From the NCBI GenBank assembly GCA_023634235.1, contig JAMKCF010000008.1, forward strand, positions 10,248,176 through 10,312,175: a stretch of 64,000 nucleotides of DNA. Reading direction: 5' to 3'. The notes below the pieces were generated by a model. The model was given only the letters and a program-made list of their open reading frames with translations. It had not been told where the DNA came from and did not search any database. The translations under genes and the position numbers were made by a program. Below, piece after piece: positions 21,801 through 35,200 of the stretch (position 1 is the first letter of the stretch; each line of letters begins with the position of its first letter). Source of the stretch: Pisaster brevispinus (Eukaryota; Echinodermata; Asteroidea; Forcipulatida; Asteriidae).

Positions 21801-22866
21801 GCACATGGAAGGATTTGCACTGATTGCATGCTCCTGTAATTTTGCCTGCTATTTGTGAGGTGTTTTACAGAAAGATAGCAAAGTTCAAAACAGTAACAAT
21901 TCAAACTCTTCTCCTGCTCAAGATATAACCCAGAAAGGTTCCAATTGCACAAGATCATGAGAGCATCTTCATTTGTCAATTTTATTTTATATTATTATTA
22001 TTTTTTTTTTGGGGGGGGGGCTGGCTCTTGAGCATGCCTAAGACCCCACAACTTTGCAATGTCCAATCACACTCACACACTCTTCTTATTTTCAGTGAAT
22101 GATTTGTTTTCCTTTTCATTAATTAAAGACAAAATATGGAGAGATACAAAACATTCATACAAATTTGAATGCAAATGAGGGCATTGTCATGAAAATAATC
22201 CTAGCGGTAGGGTAAGTACATTTTGATTGTGACTAGACCATTTCAAATCAATTCAAATCAAAGTTGTCCTTTATTTTTTAAATTCATTCAGGGTTGCCGG
22301 CAAGAAATCTCTGATCACAAAAACTACTTCAACTTGTAAGCAAGAAAAGATACCAGATCATTCTTATTCAACTTGGTGGTAATGATTTATATTTGACATG
22401 TTACTTTTACATATAAAAAACACTTACAGTATTCATTGTTTTTGAGTTAACTCCATGAATTAAACCTACCATTAATAAGTTGTTTGTCGAAAAGGCAAGA
22501 TCGTCTGGAACATTAATATTGTTTTGTTCATGAAAAGATGGGAAGAGAAAGATCAGATCTTTCAACTGGTTTTACAAACCATAGAGTTGCTACCTATACA
22601 ATTTTCTCAAAAGGCAGTGAAAAAGATCCCATAATGCCAAAACACCTATGGAGCGCCATATATTTGTGTGCAAAAGCTGTTTAAGTTTACAGATCAAACT
22701 TTGGAAAGCAAGATCAAGAACTTGAACATGTATTGACCGATCTCTATGATTTGTTTAGCTATAGGCCCTAAGGGAATAAGTAAACATATTTTATTACTTA
22801 CATTGCTCTAAAATGAAATGTTTGAATGGTCAATTAATCCGGTCATCAGCGATTTAAAAAAACCAA

Positions 22867-23160
22867 TTTAGCAATGAGAGGGTTAACTCAATGATTTTAG
22901 CAATGAGAGGGTTAACTCAATGATCTTAGCAATGAGAGGGTTAACTCAATGATTTTAGCAATGAGAGGGTTAACTCAATGATTTTAGCAATGAGAGGGTT
23001 AACTCAATGACTTTAGCAATGAGAGGGTTAACTCAATGATTTTAGCAATGAGAGGGTTAACTCAATGATTTTAGCAATGAGAGGGTTAACTCAATGATTT
23101 TAGCAATGAGAGGGTCAACTCAATGATTTTAGCAATGAGAGGGTTAACTCAATGATTTTA
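22867..23160 (+). repeat. 29-bp minisatellite upstream of CDK10, about 10 copies
   Basis: Nearly perfect units of TTTTAGCAATGAGAGGGTTA followed by ACTCAATGA, with single-base variants (C for T in copies near 22923, 23011 and 23116). The array ends about 105 bp before the first CDK10 ATG. Confidence 0.95.
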
Positions 23161-23265
23161 GATAGACTGTCCAAAGTAATTAACCCACAAAGAAACTTTC
23201 ATTTCATTTTACTGTTTAAAAACTCAGTTTAGACTAGAAACCTTTTTTTAAAGGTTCTAGGCATC

Positions 23266-26200
23266 ATGATGCTGAAATCCAGTTCAATGTCATCGGATGC
23301 AAGAGCAAATGTTCGAGAAAATGATAATAAAGTGACCCATCTGGTGTCAATGAAGACGGGACAGCCATTGATCATACCAGAAAAAGACAGGGTGAGTATA
23401 CCTAGAAATTTACTATATCTGAAGGGAATAATACACATTATTTGTTTGTCCTTGCTCTATGGTTTATTGGAATATAAATTTATTTTCCATCTAATTGAAA
23501 ATTAGATGGAAAATTTATTTACCATCTAATTTTCAATGGGAGACTTTTGGGGAGTAAGGTGGCAGCAGACTTGCAGGTAAATCCATTGTTGGAAATGTGA
23601 GCATGCTCAGAATGACCTACATGTAAACAATGGAAATTTACCTGGTAAGTCTGCTGCCACCTAACGTTTAAAAGACTCCCAGTGGATCTGTCAAAAGAAT
23701 TAAAAACAGCTGTCTTTTGATTTAGTTTCAAGTTTGGGAAAAAACACGCACAACTAATGCTTGGTAATTCAAGACTGAGCTAAATGTATGTGTCTCAATT
23801 GCGGAGTTAATTGCTAAGGAGAGGAGTGAAAATGTTCTTCTTTTTTCCCTTTTCCCTTGTAGCTTGGTTTATGTAGGAGTGTCTCTGACTTTGAAAAGCT
23901 GAATAGAATTGGAGAAGGCACCTATGGAATAGTGTGTAAGTACAAGCAAAAGTTGTACATTGTAGTTACCCAGTTTTAATTGCCAATTTAATTTTAATTT
24001 GCACATTTTTCTACATTGTGTTTGGTATAACTTAATGCCAATTTGTTTATCAACTTGATCAATAGCTGAGTCTTAATGAAGGACAATTACATCTGAAACA
24101 TGCTTGTATTATGCTTAATTCAGTAGGGTAAAATTTCTTCTAAAAACCTACGTTGTTACAATGTAAGTTTAAGCATGTGTGTAATTCTAACCATTGTGAA
24201 GCATGTGTGTTATTGTTACCATATTATGCCAAGCATGTGTGTTATTGTTACCATATTATGCCAAGCATGTGTGTTATTGTTACCATATTATGCCAAGCAT
24301 GTGTGTTATTGTTACCATATTATGCCAAGCATGTGTGTTATTGTTACCATATTATGCCAAGCATGTGTGTTATTGTTACCATATTATGCCAAGCATGTGT
24401 GTTATTGTTGCCATATTATGCCACTTGCATGTGTGTTATTTTAACCATGTCTGTAGCCAGGCTGGATCTTTTCTACAGATATTTCATGGTAAATGTCCCA
24501 CCAGTGTGTCTGACGCGGTTCCTCCTATCAGGATGTTTGAGCATGAAACCAGACTTTCTGCTTCCTCTCACCCATATACTCTTGCTTTGCTGAGATGTAG
24601 AACAAAGAGCCATTCCAACAGTTGTTTTCCACTGAATCTCTTTGGAACTCTGTGCCTGGTGCATGTTTCCCTCCTTTTCTATAATCTAGACTGTTTTAAG
24701 AGGAAATCAATTCCTACTCTCAGCTCCCTGGAGTTGTTTTCTTCTTTTAGCCTCTTACCAAGAGTGGTTTTTAGCCTTGTTTGGGGCAAAGTTGCATTCA
24801 AAAATAATAAATAAATTTAAACCAAATATATTTTAACCATATTATGTTCAAAATTTTACTTTTTGCTGTTACTTCTGTGGTAAAAGAATAGTTATCAACA
24901 ACATTTTCTTTGTTATAAGCTTGTTCATGTGGTAAACTATGTTTTGGAAAAGCTGATGGGTGGAAGGTTGGATTTGAGAACTCTAGTACTGAGCTGTCTT
25001 GGCACATTGAACAAAATTGAATAAATTCTTGAGGTATTTTATGACTTGATGAGGGGAACTGAAATTTTTTACTATGTTATCTTTGAAAAGCAAATGAACA
25101 CAATCTGTTAAAACAAGACAATACATGCACATAGATGTCGACTTGTTGTATCATATGCTTGTGTTTTAAATTGTTTAATATGGTTGTCATTGACAGATAG
25201 AGCAAGAGACTCTCAAACAGGTGAAATTGTTGCACTGAAAAAGATGCGCATGGAGAATGAGAAAGATGGTAAGTGTTGAACAGCTGTAGCAATAACAAAG
25301 GTCTTGCTTGTTTCAATGATAAATATTAAATCACTGTTTTTAATAGATGTAATATTTGCATCGAGATGAAGTATGCTCAGTGCTTTCCCGAGCTCTGTGA
25401 AAAATATCCACAGGCAATCACTCGTGTGGGATTCGAACCCACGACCTTTGCATTGCTAGAGCAGATGTCATACCACTAGACCACTGAGCTAGCCCAATGG
25501 CTAGAGGCAAGTTCGAATCCTTAGCAGCGGGTACTGCATCGATTTAATAGGTGAGGGGGAAAAAAACAAATTAAAATTCTTCATTCCGATGCAAATATTA
25601 CATCTATTAAATCGTTGCAGTACTCGCTGCTAAGGATTCGAAACCCCCCTCTAGCCATCGGGCTAGCTCAGTGGTCTAGTGGTATGACGTCTGCTCTAGC
25701 AATGCAAAGGTCGTGGGTTCGAATCCCACCCAAGTGATTGCCTGTGGATTTTTTTCACAGAGCTCGGGAAAGCACTGAGCATACAGTGCTTAATACACAT
25801 CGGTGTAAGGAAAAAAACACAAATTAAAACACTGTTTTAGCACACAGTGAATCTCAATACTTGATGTTTACAATAAAATGTGTTATTACAACTGCTACAA
25901 ATTTGATAGACAGAGTTCTCATTTTCCCCCTTGAGGGTGAAAATACTACCCAGGCAAAGATTTCCTACCTACATGTATTATTAACTTAACAGGAGTGATT
26001 TCATATCAACAGGGGCTCCCAGGTCAAATTTTGTATTGTGATGCAATCGCTTTCAAATGGATCCCAATCTTATGAAACTGAAAAAGGAAGGTTATTGATT
26101 GTTACAATGTCATCATTCATAGAAATATTATTTTCCTTTTGTAGGCCTTCCTATAAGTGGTTTACGTGAAATTAATTTGCTGATCAACTTGAATCATGAA

Positions 26201-29200
26201 AATGTGGTTCAACTGAAGGAGGTGGTTGTAGGAAGCCATTTTGACAGGTACACAAACATTGCTTTATGTAGACTAGTTGTTTATGAAGCCATTTTGACAG
26301 GTACACAAACATTGCTTTATGTAGACTAGTTGTTTATGAATTGCCAACTCCCCTCCCCCAAAAGAAAGGACAAAAGACAGTTGTATAAGCAGGACTCACA
26401 ACAAATATAGCTTGGAAAGGTGGGGGAGGAGGGCTTTGTGCTCAGGCTTCAATATTCAGGGATGAGATTCTTTTGACTTTTGACGGAAATCTTACTTTTC
26501 AATTAATAAAATCTGACCTTGAATTCTTGTTCTGAATTTTTGTCTTTGATGTTTTATTTTTAGATTTCATTTTTTTTTTGAAAATTGTAATGTCAAAGTA
26601 TAATTTGTCGATAAATAGTCAGAATTAAGGGCTGCCAAACCAAACTTTTGCAATAACATGGTCACATCATTTCCAATAAATGGGTTGGTAGTCTTTGTTG
26701 TCTTGCTACAAGCAAAGGCAAGAACCATCATAAGCAAGCGGGTGCTTTCATAACAGTACACGCCCTCTGTTAACAAACTATAATAGTGCATGAATCTATA
26801 AACATAAAAAACCCTTGTAGATGACTTGATAATTAAAACTGTATATTGGCACATGTTTTGTAAAAAACGAATCCTTGAAATAAAAATCATTGCCGCTGGT
26901 GCACATAATAATACTGTACAGCATGGGTCAGCGGTAGATCACGCCCTACCGCTTAGACAGCATGGTCATTACAACACAGTTTAGCTTGTCAAACTTTAGC
27001 TTGTTAGCTATAAACTTCAAAACGTGTAGGTTTGTTTTCTTTTCATTTTATATTTATTTTTAGTTTGTTTATTTATTATTACTACTATTGTTATTACTTT
27101 AAAAATTGTATTTAATTAGTTTTTTATTTATTGATTTATTTGTTTTTTTTATTTGTTTGAATATATATATTTATATATTGTTGATGGTGGAGTGTGGTGG
27201 AGCTATTGCTAAATCTGCAAATGCCATGATGAATATGCATTGTTTTTAACACATTGAGTGTATCGTGTGGTCAAGTAAGCGTAATTTTTGTGAACTCTAA
27301 AATTTGTGCTCGGTGCTTGCTCACATTAAATCTCCAATGTCTGACAATCTCATCCCTGAGTATTTTGTGTGTGTGATTTTGGGCGACTAAAAGTGGCCTA
27401 TGGTAAGGGAAAGGTTAAACCCTGTTTGGAATCACCCTGGAACCTGATATAAAGCCAGGGTAGAACTATTACAAACACCCTCTCCTCCATCCATCATGCA
27501 CTTCCACTCCTCCATCACACTAATGAATCCACCTGCTTACCCATTTATGAGAAGGTCAATTCTAGATTGTTAAGAGGTGACTGTAGTGATATTCACCTTC
27601 AACATGATAGCAAAGTTTTCTTGAAGCAACAAGAAACTTTGCTTCCTTCACATTTGTTCTTTGATAATAAGATTCAAATCCAACTGACACAACTGAATTT
27701 AAGCTGATATGGTATTTACAATCTTTGTATTGAGTGATTATAAAATGCAGGTTGTCAACACTTTAAAATGGCACACTTGTAATGAGGCATAGCTTCAGAC
27801 CTGTCTTTAATTTGAAATAGTAGTTATTGATAGCCTTAAGTTTTTAACAAAAGAAAAGTGGTTAAAACATGGACACATACCTTAAATACAAGAGGGACTG
27901 GAATTAGGTCAGGTGTGAAATAAACAAGTAAAAATAAAGAGTGTTGAAAGTAGTATTGAGACCAGACTTAAGGGGGATAAAAGCATGAAAGACTTCGATC
28001 TCTTAAAAGTCAAGATTATGCGGAGCTCCACGAGTGCCATACCACTTATGTAGATAACGACATAACTTATCTCAATGACTTACTACGAAAGCTTAAAATG
28101 ACCATCAGCATTTCCAAGATACTGAGGTAATTTATCATGGAAAAAGTGGAATGCAGTATGGAAGCTTAAAGTGGCCATCCGCATTTCCAAGATACTGAGG
28201 TAATTTATCATGGAAAAAGTGGAATGCAGTATGGAAGCTTAAAGTGGCCATCCGCATTTCCGAGGTTTCAAGATAATTCCCTTGGAAAGACATCTTTCTC
28301 TGACATTGTAACTCGGAAGGATGTCTTTCTGAGATAACAATCTCTGAAAGACATACTTCCTTGATATTCATTTTAAGCTTCCATAGTTTCCACAGGTCAT
28401 CTTGGCAAGATCAATTACCAGGATAAGTCAACGTCTTAGTTTCAGGAAGTCATCTTGGTGGAATAAACTACCTTGATAAGTTGACTTTTTTGTTTTAGTA
28501 AGTTTTGATGAGATAAATTATGTCGTTATCTAGATAAGTAGTATGGCACTCGTGGATCTTTGTTAGATTATAACTAGAATTTAAATTTTGAGTGTTATTA
28601 TTGTTTGTTTCTTTGAGTAGCATTTTCCTTGTGATGATGTACTGTGAGCAAGACCTTGCAAGTTTACTTGATAACATGCCAGCTCCATTTACCGAAGCCC
28701 AAGTAAAATGCTTAGCCCTGCAGATGGTGAATGGACTTCATTATCTTCATGACAATTTCATCATTCATAGAGATCTCAAAGTGTCAAACTTGCTTCTTAC
28801 TGATAAAGGGTGTCTTAAAATCGGTTAGTTTAAAAAAAATTCTTATGGGAATTTGAAAACAATTTATTTTTAGTGCCCCACACCCAACAATGACAATGAG
28901 CCACACAGAGTTGTGGTATTTGTTTATCTTTGCTTTTATTTCAAATATCAAGTAATAAACCACAAGGGAAACTGACTGTAATTTGGGTTGAACGAAACAA
29001 AATTGACTAGAGTGGGATTTGAACCTGGGTCTTCCAGATTAACGTGCCAGTGCTCCACTAACTGAGCTATGTTAATGGTTTTAGTTGCTTTAAATCCTAC
29101 CTCTTACTCAGTGCCATTTATAACCAGACATTTCCATTTGGGGGTTTGGGGGTGGGGGGCTTTTGATGTACTAAACTATTCATTTGTGCATTACTTACAG

Positions 29201-32200
29201 TTTTTTTCCTGTTATGAAACAGCTGATTTTGGTCTTGCAAGAACGTTTGGTCTTCCAGTTCAGCCAATGACTCCCAGGGTTGTTACTTTATGGTACCGGG
29301 CACCAGAAGTGTTGCTCGGTTCAGTTACACACACAACAGCAATTGATATGTGGTATGTGCTCAAATTCAAATGCTTAATTACAAAATAAATAACTTGGTT
29401 TAAAATGCAATCATTTGAATTGAGGAACTGTTCAATAAAATAATGAAGTAGCCAACATTTGTGTTATTGGTTAAAGGGCTGCAGGATGCATCATTGGTGA
29501 ACTGTTGGCAAACCAGCCCTTGATGCCAGGGACATCTGAGCTACAACAAATTCAATTCATTATTGATTTGTTAGGAACTCCTAATGACAGTATATGGCAG
29601 GTTTGTATCAAATCCAAATTTTGCTTGAATTTGACAGATGAGTCATTCAAAGTTTAAAAAAAAATGTTTGACAAGAGTTAACTTCCCCAAACAAGAATAC
29701 AAAATGGCAGGCACTGAGTCTTACATTGAGAGCAGCAATCTGTCCTACTGAGTCTTACATTGAGAGCAGCAATCTGTCCTACTGAGTCTTACATTGAGAG
29801 CAGCAATCTGTCCTACTGAGTCTTACATTGAGAGCAGCAATCTGTCCTACTGAGTCTTACATTGAGAGCAGCAATCTGTCCTACTGAGTCTTACATTGAG
29901 AGCAGCAATCTGTCCTACTGAGTCTTACATTGAGAGCAGCAATCTGTCCTACTGAGTCTTACATTGAGAGCAGCAATCTGTCCTACTGAGTCTTACATTG
30001 AGAGCAGCAATCTATCCTACTGAGTCTTACATTGAGAGTAGCAATCTGTCCTACTGAGTCTTACATTGAGAGCAGCAATCTATCCTACTGAGTCTTACAT
30101 TGAGAGCAGCAATCTGTCCTACTGAGTCTTACATTGAGAGCAGCAATCTATCCTACTGAGTCTTACATTGAGAGCAGCAATCTGTCCTACTGAGTCTTAC
30201 ATTGAGAGCAGCAATCTGTCCTGAAATGTTTCAATCATAATCAGCTTTATCTATTTGTCTGAGGTAAACTACTTAGCAGACAAATGTGTGCCATTTAGTT
30301 CAATGTTTAGCAAATCAACCTGACTTGATATTTTCTTATTTGACAGGGTTATTCCAGTTTGCCAATGTTGGAGAAATATAGTCTTAAGAAGCAGCCATAC
30401 AACAACTTAAAGCACAAGTTTCCTTGGCTCTCCCAGGCTGGTCTACGGATGCTTAATTTCCTGTTCATGTATGACCCATTGAAAAGGTATGCAATGCTTG
30501 CAGATTTAAGAATGTCCATGTTATCCATTGTATTTACTGAACTATATTATAATCCTGACGGTTAACATGGAACATAACATCCCATGGCATATTGCATGTT
30601 CCATTTTCACATAAAAGTGTAAATCAAATAATGTGTGTAGCTGGAGAGTGGAGACTATAAAACAAGCGGCCTTATCAAATGGTCTTATCAAAGTTGCCAT
30701 TGTAATGGCGACTGATAAGACTGATGTTAAAAGAGAGTCATAACAGCCCAACTAAAGGTAGGCTAAAGTATAGTTTGCAAGGTTCCTTACGGGAATACTT
30801 ATAGCTGCATTGTGGTCTACTATCCCTGCTATAACCTTTTTTATCTGATCTGGTATGATTGTGAAGGCAGGATCTAATGTTACCGTGGTGAGATCTACAT
30901 GTACAGTGGAGGACAGATCCTAGATGCAAATGCCTGAAGAATGTTGCAGTAACATGTCAAGATTTGATTAAATCCTTTAATGGTGCAGCAAAAAAAAAAT
31001 TAAAAATTGGCAAGCCAGTGTCTAATCTGCATTTATTGAAATGTCAGACGTCGCATGTCAGACGTCGGAGCCTCTAGGTCATTAACTTTTCATCTTGAGA
31101 TGAAGTCAAGTACAGTGTACAGTGTCAGTGTGTGGAGGAATTCATACCTGACAACTTGGAAAGGTCCTGGAATAGGAAGAACCTAAAGTTGTAGCTTGTG
31201 GTCTCAATGCGTAGTACAAGAATGGAACGCAACAACAGACAGAGTCCCCCTAACACTCTCCTACGTTGGCATATTGTAATACTTCTATCACTTGTGTCAA
31301 GGGTTTTGTTGACATGTGAAACTTTATTCATCTCTCTAAATGCTCGAAGGGGAAACAATTAACATGAATGTAATTAGCACCAAATACCTACCATACTTTA
31401 AGCACTAAGTATCTCATTGTTGGTGAAATAGTGCCCTCTTCCTTCCTTCATGTTCAGAAAGTGTATTGTTTTCATTTTGGGGGGGTTTAAAACTTTAAAA
31501 CTGAGAAGATTTTAATGAAATCAGATTAGTTGGGATGTATGGAACGTATGCAAAAACAACAACAATCTAATTAAGTTCTCTTTGTAAATAGATAGAATGG
31601 GGACCTAGAAGTATGTCATAGTCATGTGTGCAGGATCAGCATTTAACTGACCAATTATTGCACCTTTGAATGCTTATAAAAATGCACACAACACCCTCAC
31701 ATTATTAACCTGGAGCTTCAGTCCTATATTCTTGGCATTTACAACTTGAAAATTGCCCATGTTGATAGATGCCTCTTTATACTTGTATAGAACTCTGGCA
31801 TTTGCACATATTTTGCCCGATGATCTGAGACAATACCATTGTGGGTAGGTAGTAGTGGCATAAATTTGCAGTTCTGGCCAAACATGCTGGCAAACTGTAG
31901 GCCCCCATTGTTTCCTCGCTTCCTAGGTTAAATATCTCCAGGGAAATTCTTCTAGTCTGCTGTTTTTGCATAGCTGTGGTAGTTTCTTGAAGTAGTCACC
32001 CTAACAAACCATTCCAAACAAGTAACATACTGTATGAGTCACAACAGGATCCAAGGTGGTACCAATAAGATGAAAACAAAACATCCACTAAAAATTTACA
32101 GGAAAAGTGTGCAAAATTGTATTAAGGAGCACAGAATGGCCAGATACGTTGATACAGTCAAAGTTTACAAGCCTTCAGCTAACTGTTGTCTACATTTCAC

Positions 32201-35200
32201 TCATCATCTTCTTATGAACAGAACCTGTACATGTAATTGTATAATGTCTGGTTTTGAAGAGGAGGCTGAAGGATGACCTTGAGCTGCTTTAAGATGATTA
32301 AGATGGTCTCTCCCAGATCCATTCAGATGTAAAGGTTTGTTTTTCCCCCATACAGGGCTACTGCTGAAGACTGCTTGACTCATTCTTATTTTAAAGAACA
32401 TCCATTGCGTAAGTATAATTTGAGTGTAATTTAAATTCATGTTTAAATTCTGTTGTCGTTATTATGTTTAATTCTTCATTTGTTGCTTGATCTCTCAAAT
32501 TAGTGTCAAAGTTGTTTGTATTCAATTACAGCTTGGTTAACAAACCTTGTCAAGCAGAACATTACATTTTCAGTCAAAAAAACAGGGTAAGGTTATATTG
32601 ATGGAGTTTTGTGTACTTCCATGGGCTACTCAAAATGTGAGAAATATGGACATGTAGAAAAAGCAATGAATACTTATATTAAGGTAGTTTGATAAACATG
32701 TTAGAGACAATAGGACACCCAAGAACATGCTACAACAGCCACTGTTTATTACATAACCATGGTAATTTTCAAAACAACAGCTTACAGGTAGGGTCATACT
32801 ATGGTAAACCCCCCCCCCCCACCCATAAAATAAATACAATTAATTTCTGTCTGAAGGCTTATTTTATATACAGATGGTAATAGTAGTAAGCATCCTGTAA
32901 AAATAAGTATTCTGAAATGCCCCCAATCATTAGAAATCAATAAAAAACATTTGGAAATGCTGGGGCCAGAGATGCAGTTGGTATACGCTGTCACTTCGCT
33001 AAATGTGGGTGGATTTGAAGTTCTTGTGCAAATACAGTTTCAGGTTTTTGCTGTTTTCTCAACAATTAGACACTGTGTACACCTAAAACCTTCACACATA
33101 TGACTTTAAGTGTATCTTTCTTGGTAATTTTGCTGATAAATCCACATTACGATGACAAAAAGGAATGATGACCCTACCTTTAAGGCATTGTTGGCTTGGG
33201 CTTATATGCACCGTCCGCATGTTTGAAGTCCTGTACCATTCAGAGCCAACTCTACAGCCATGGTTTCGAAAAGTACACATTACACAGAACTGATGATCCA
33301 AGCCGTGTACTGTATGTCATTTGTGCTTGCTGACTCTAGTCCTAATTAAGGCATACATGTATGTGGTACATGACTCCAGCCAAGTTAAAGGAGCAAATCG
33401 TTTTCATAATTTAGGCATACATGTGTGTGGTACATGACTCCAGCCAAGTAAAGGAGCAAATCGTTTTCATAATTTAGGCATACATGTGTGTGGTACATGA
33501 CTCCAGCCAAGTTAAAGGAGCAAACCGTTTTCATAATTTAGCGATGTAGAATCATAGACAATAGTTTGAGGAAAGTTTTTATTTTTTAAAATCTTCAAAG
33601 TATCTTGTAATTAACAAAAAATGATTCGAGAAAAAAAGTGGTTAAAGGTCAATGTATACGCTTTACCACCTGTTACAAGTGTCAAATTTACGTGACATGG
33701 TTGCCAATGTTGCAAGGTGACCGATGCTCTGTTTATGTAAACATTGAGGCATGAGGATCCAGTCATATCCATCCAGCACAAAGGCATGTGTAAACAAGCG
33801 GCATAATACTTACATTGGTCCAATCTAAAATCCTTGGTCCCCAAACACATTACGAAGAAACAAACCCAAAGTACGGTGAAACAACAAGTAAAAAGACTAA
33901 AAAGGCATGATCGATCCAAAGGCGATGACTGTACCACTAGTACTACTAAGCCTAACAAAGCCCAATGTAGTTGGAATGTGAAAATTGTAACCCTCTATCC
34001 CCGACTTTCGTAAACCGGAGGGTTGCATTTTTTTCCACTTTAAGTGTACACAATTGCACACAGAAGTGATCTTCATATGTATTGACAGTATAAATCTTAT
34101 TTGTTATCACAAAAATTAAGTAACTAAAAAGAGGATGGAAAAGTGTGTACACAGAGCATTGAAAAGTTGGGGTTCTGAAAGTTTGAACAGCTAGGTGTAC
34201 AGACTAAAAACCATTAACAAAAGGTATTGGGCAGTCTGGCTCAATTTTGGTGCAGTAATTTACTTTTTATGGCTAGAAATAAAACTAACTCTGTGTGATT
34301 TATCAGAACCCCAAATCAGATTCAGATAAATCATGTGACCGTAATTTTGTGAAAAAAAGCTCAAAAACAGCAAAATTTGATGGTTTCTTATAGGAACTGT
34401 TCTACTCTATTCCTGGAAGACATTAAGAGTCTAAAATGACTATGTTATGGTCTTTTTGGAACCTAAATTGCCCAAGACAAAGCCGCTGTGTCCTTTTAAT
34501 GCATTTGGGGTATCAAGCTTTCAGTTCCAGCCATGAAATTCATAGTGAAAGACTTCAGTCCTAGGCACTTGTTGTTGATGACTTCATTCCAAGCCAAGGA
34601 ATTTTTTGTGGAATTTGTGATGGATGATTCAAGTTTTATGGCACATTGCTAATCTCCCTTGACCTAACTCAAGCTTGGAGTAACTGACTTCATTTTTTAA
34701 CTTCCAAGGCATTTCAAAACTTTATTTTATGTAAGACTTGTGTTTGCTAAATTCATAAATTGATTGGTTATTTCCTTTTTGCAGCATGTGATCCTAAATT
34801 GATGCCAACATTTCCACATCATAGAAACAAACGGAAAAAAAGTGTTCAGCACCAAGAAGGCAAGAGGTAAAGCTTTACTTTCAACTCTCTGAAAATTAGA
34901 AACCATACAACTCTCCTAGCAAAATAGCACAGAAAATATTAACTCTGCATTTGATTGAAAATTAATTTGCAATTTGTTTTTGTCCTCGGGAAGTGGATCA
35001 GATATAATGAAAAGAACCTTGCTTTAATAATATTCTTAAATCTTTCAGTGGACACTTTGCTTGTCTGTTTTAAACCCCAAATGCCCAGCTTTTTGTGGTT
35101 TTTCAAAATTATGTATAACCATTTTTAAAAAAAGTATTTTTCAGCAAACAAAATGTATCTTGCTGATTTGTGTTGCCTTGGTATATTGTGGGTCGTACAT

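Noticed and set aside
24153..24814. Overlapping + strand frames with [13 protein letters not shown] repeats
   Set aside because: They are readings of the 32-bp minisatellite in a kinase intron; the period is not a codon multiple and they span no splice-consistent exon.
25420..25740. tRNA genes suggested by TAGCTCAGTGG and GGTTCGAATCC
   Set aside because: The A and B boxes are present but no acceptor stem or proper anticodon arm folds, and each is joined to a shared non-tRNA body, as in SINEs.
29714..30222. CRISPR-like array
   Set aside because: The 34-bp units are directly contiguous with no unique spacers, and the locus is a eukaryotic intron. The same applies to the other tandem arrays.
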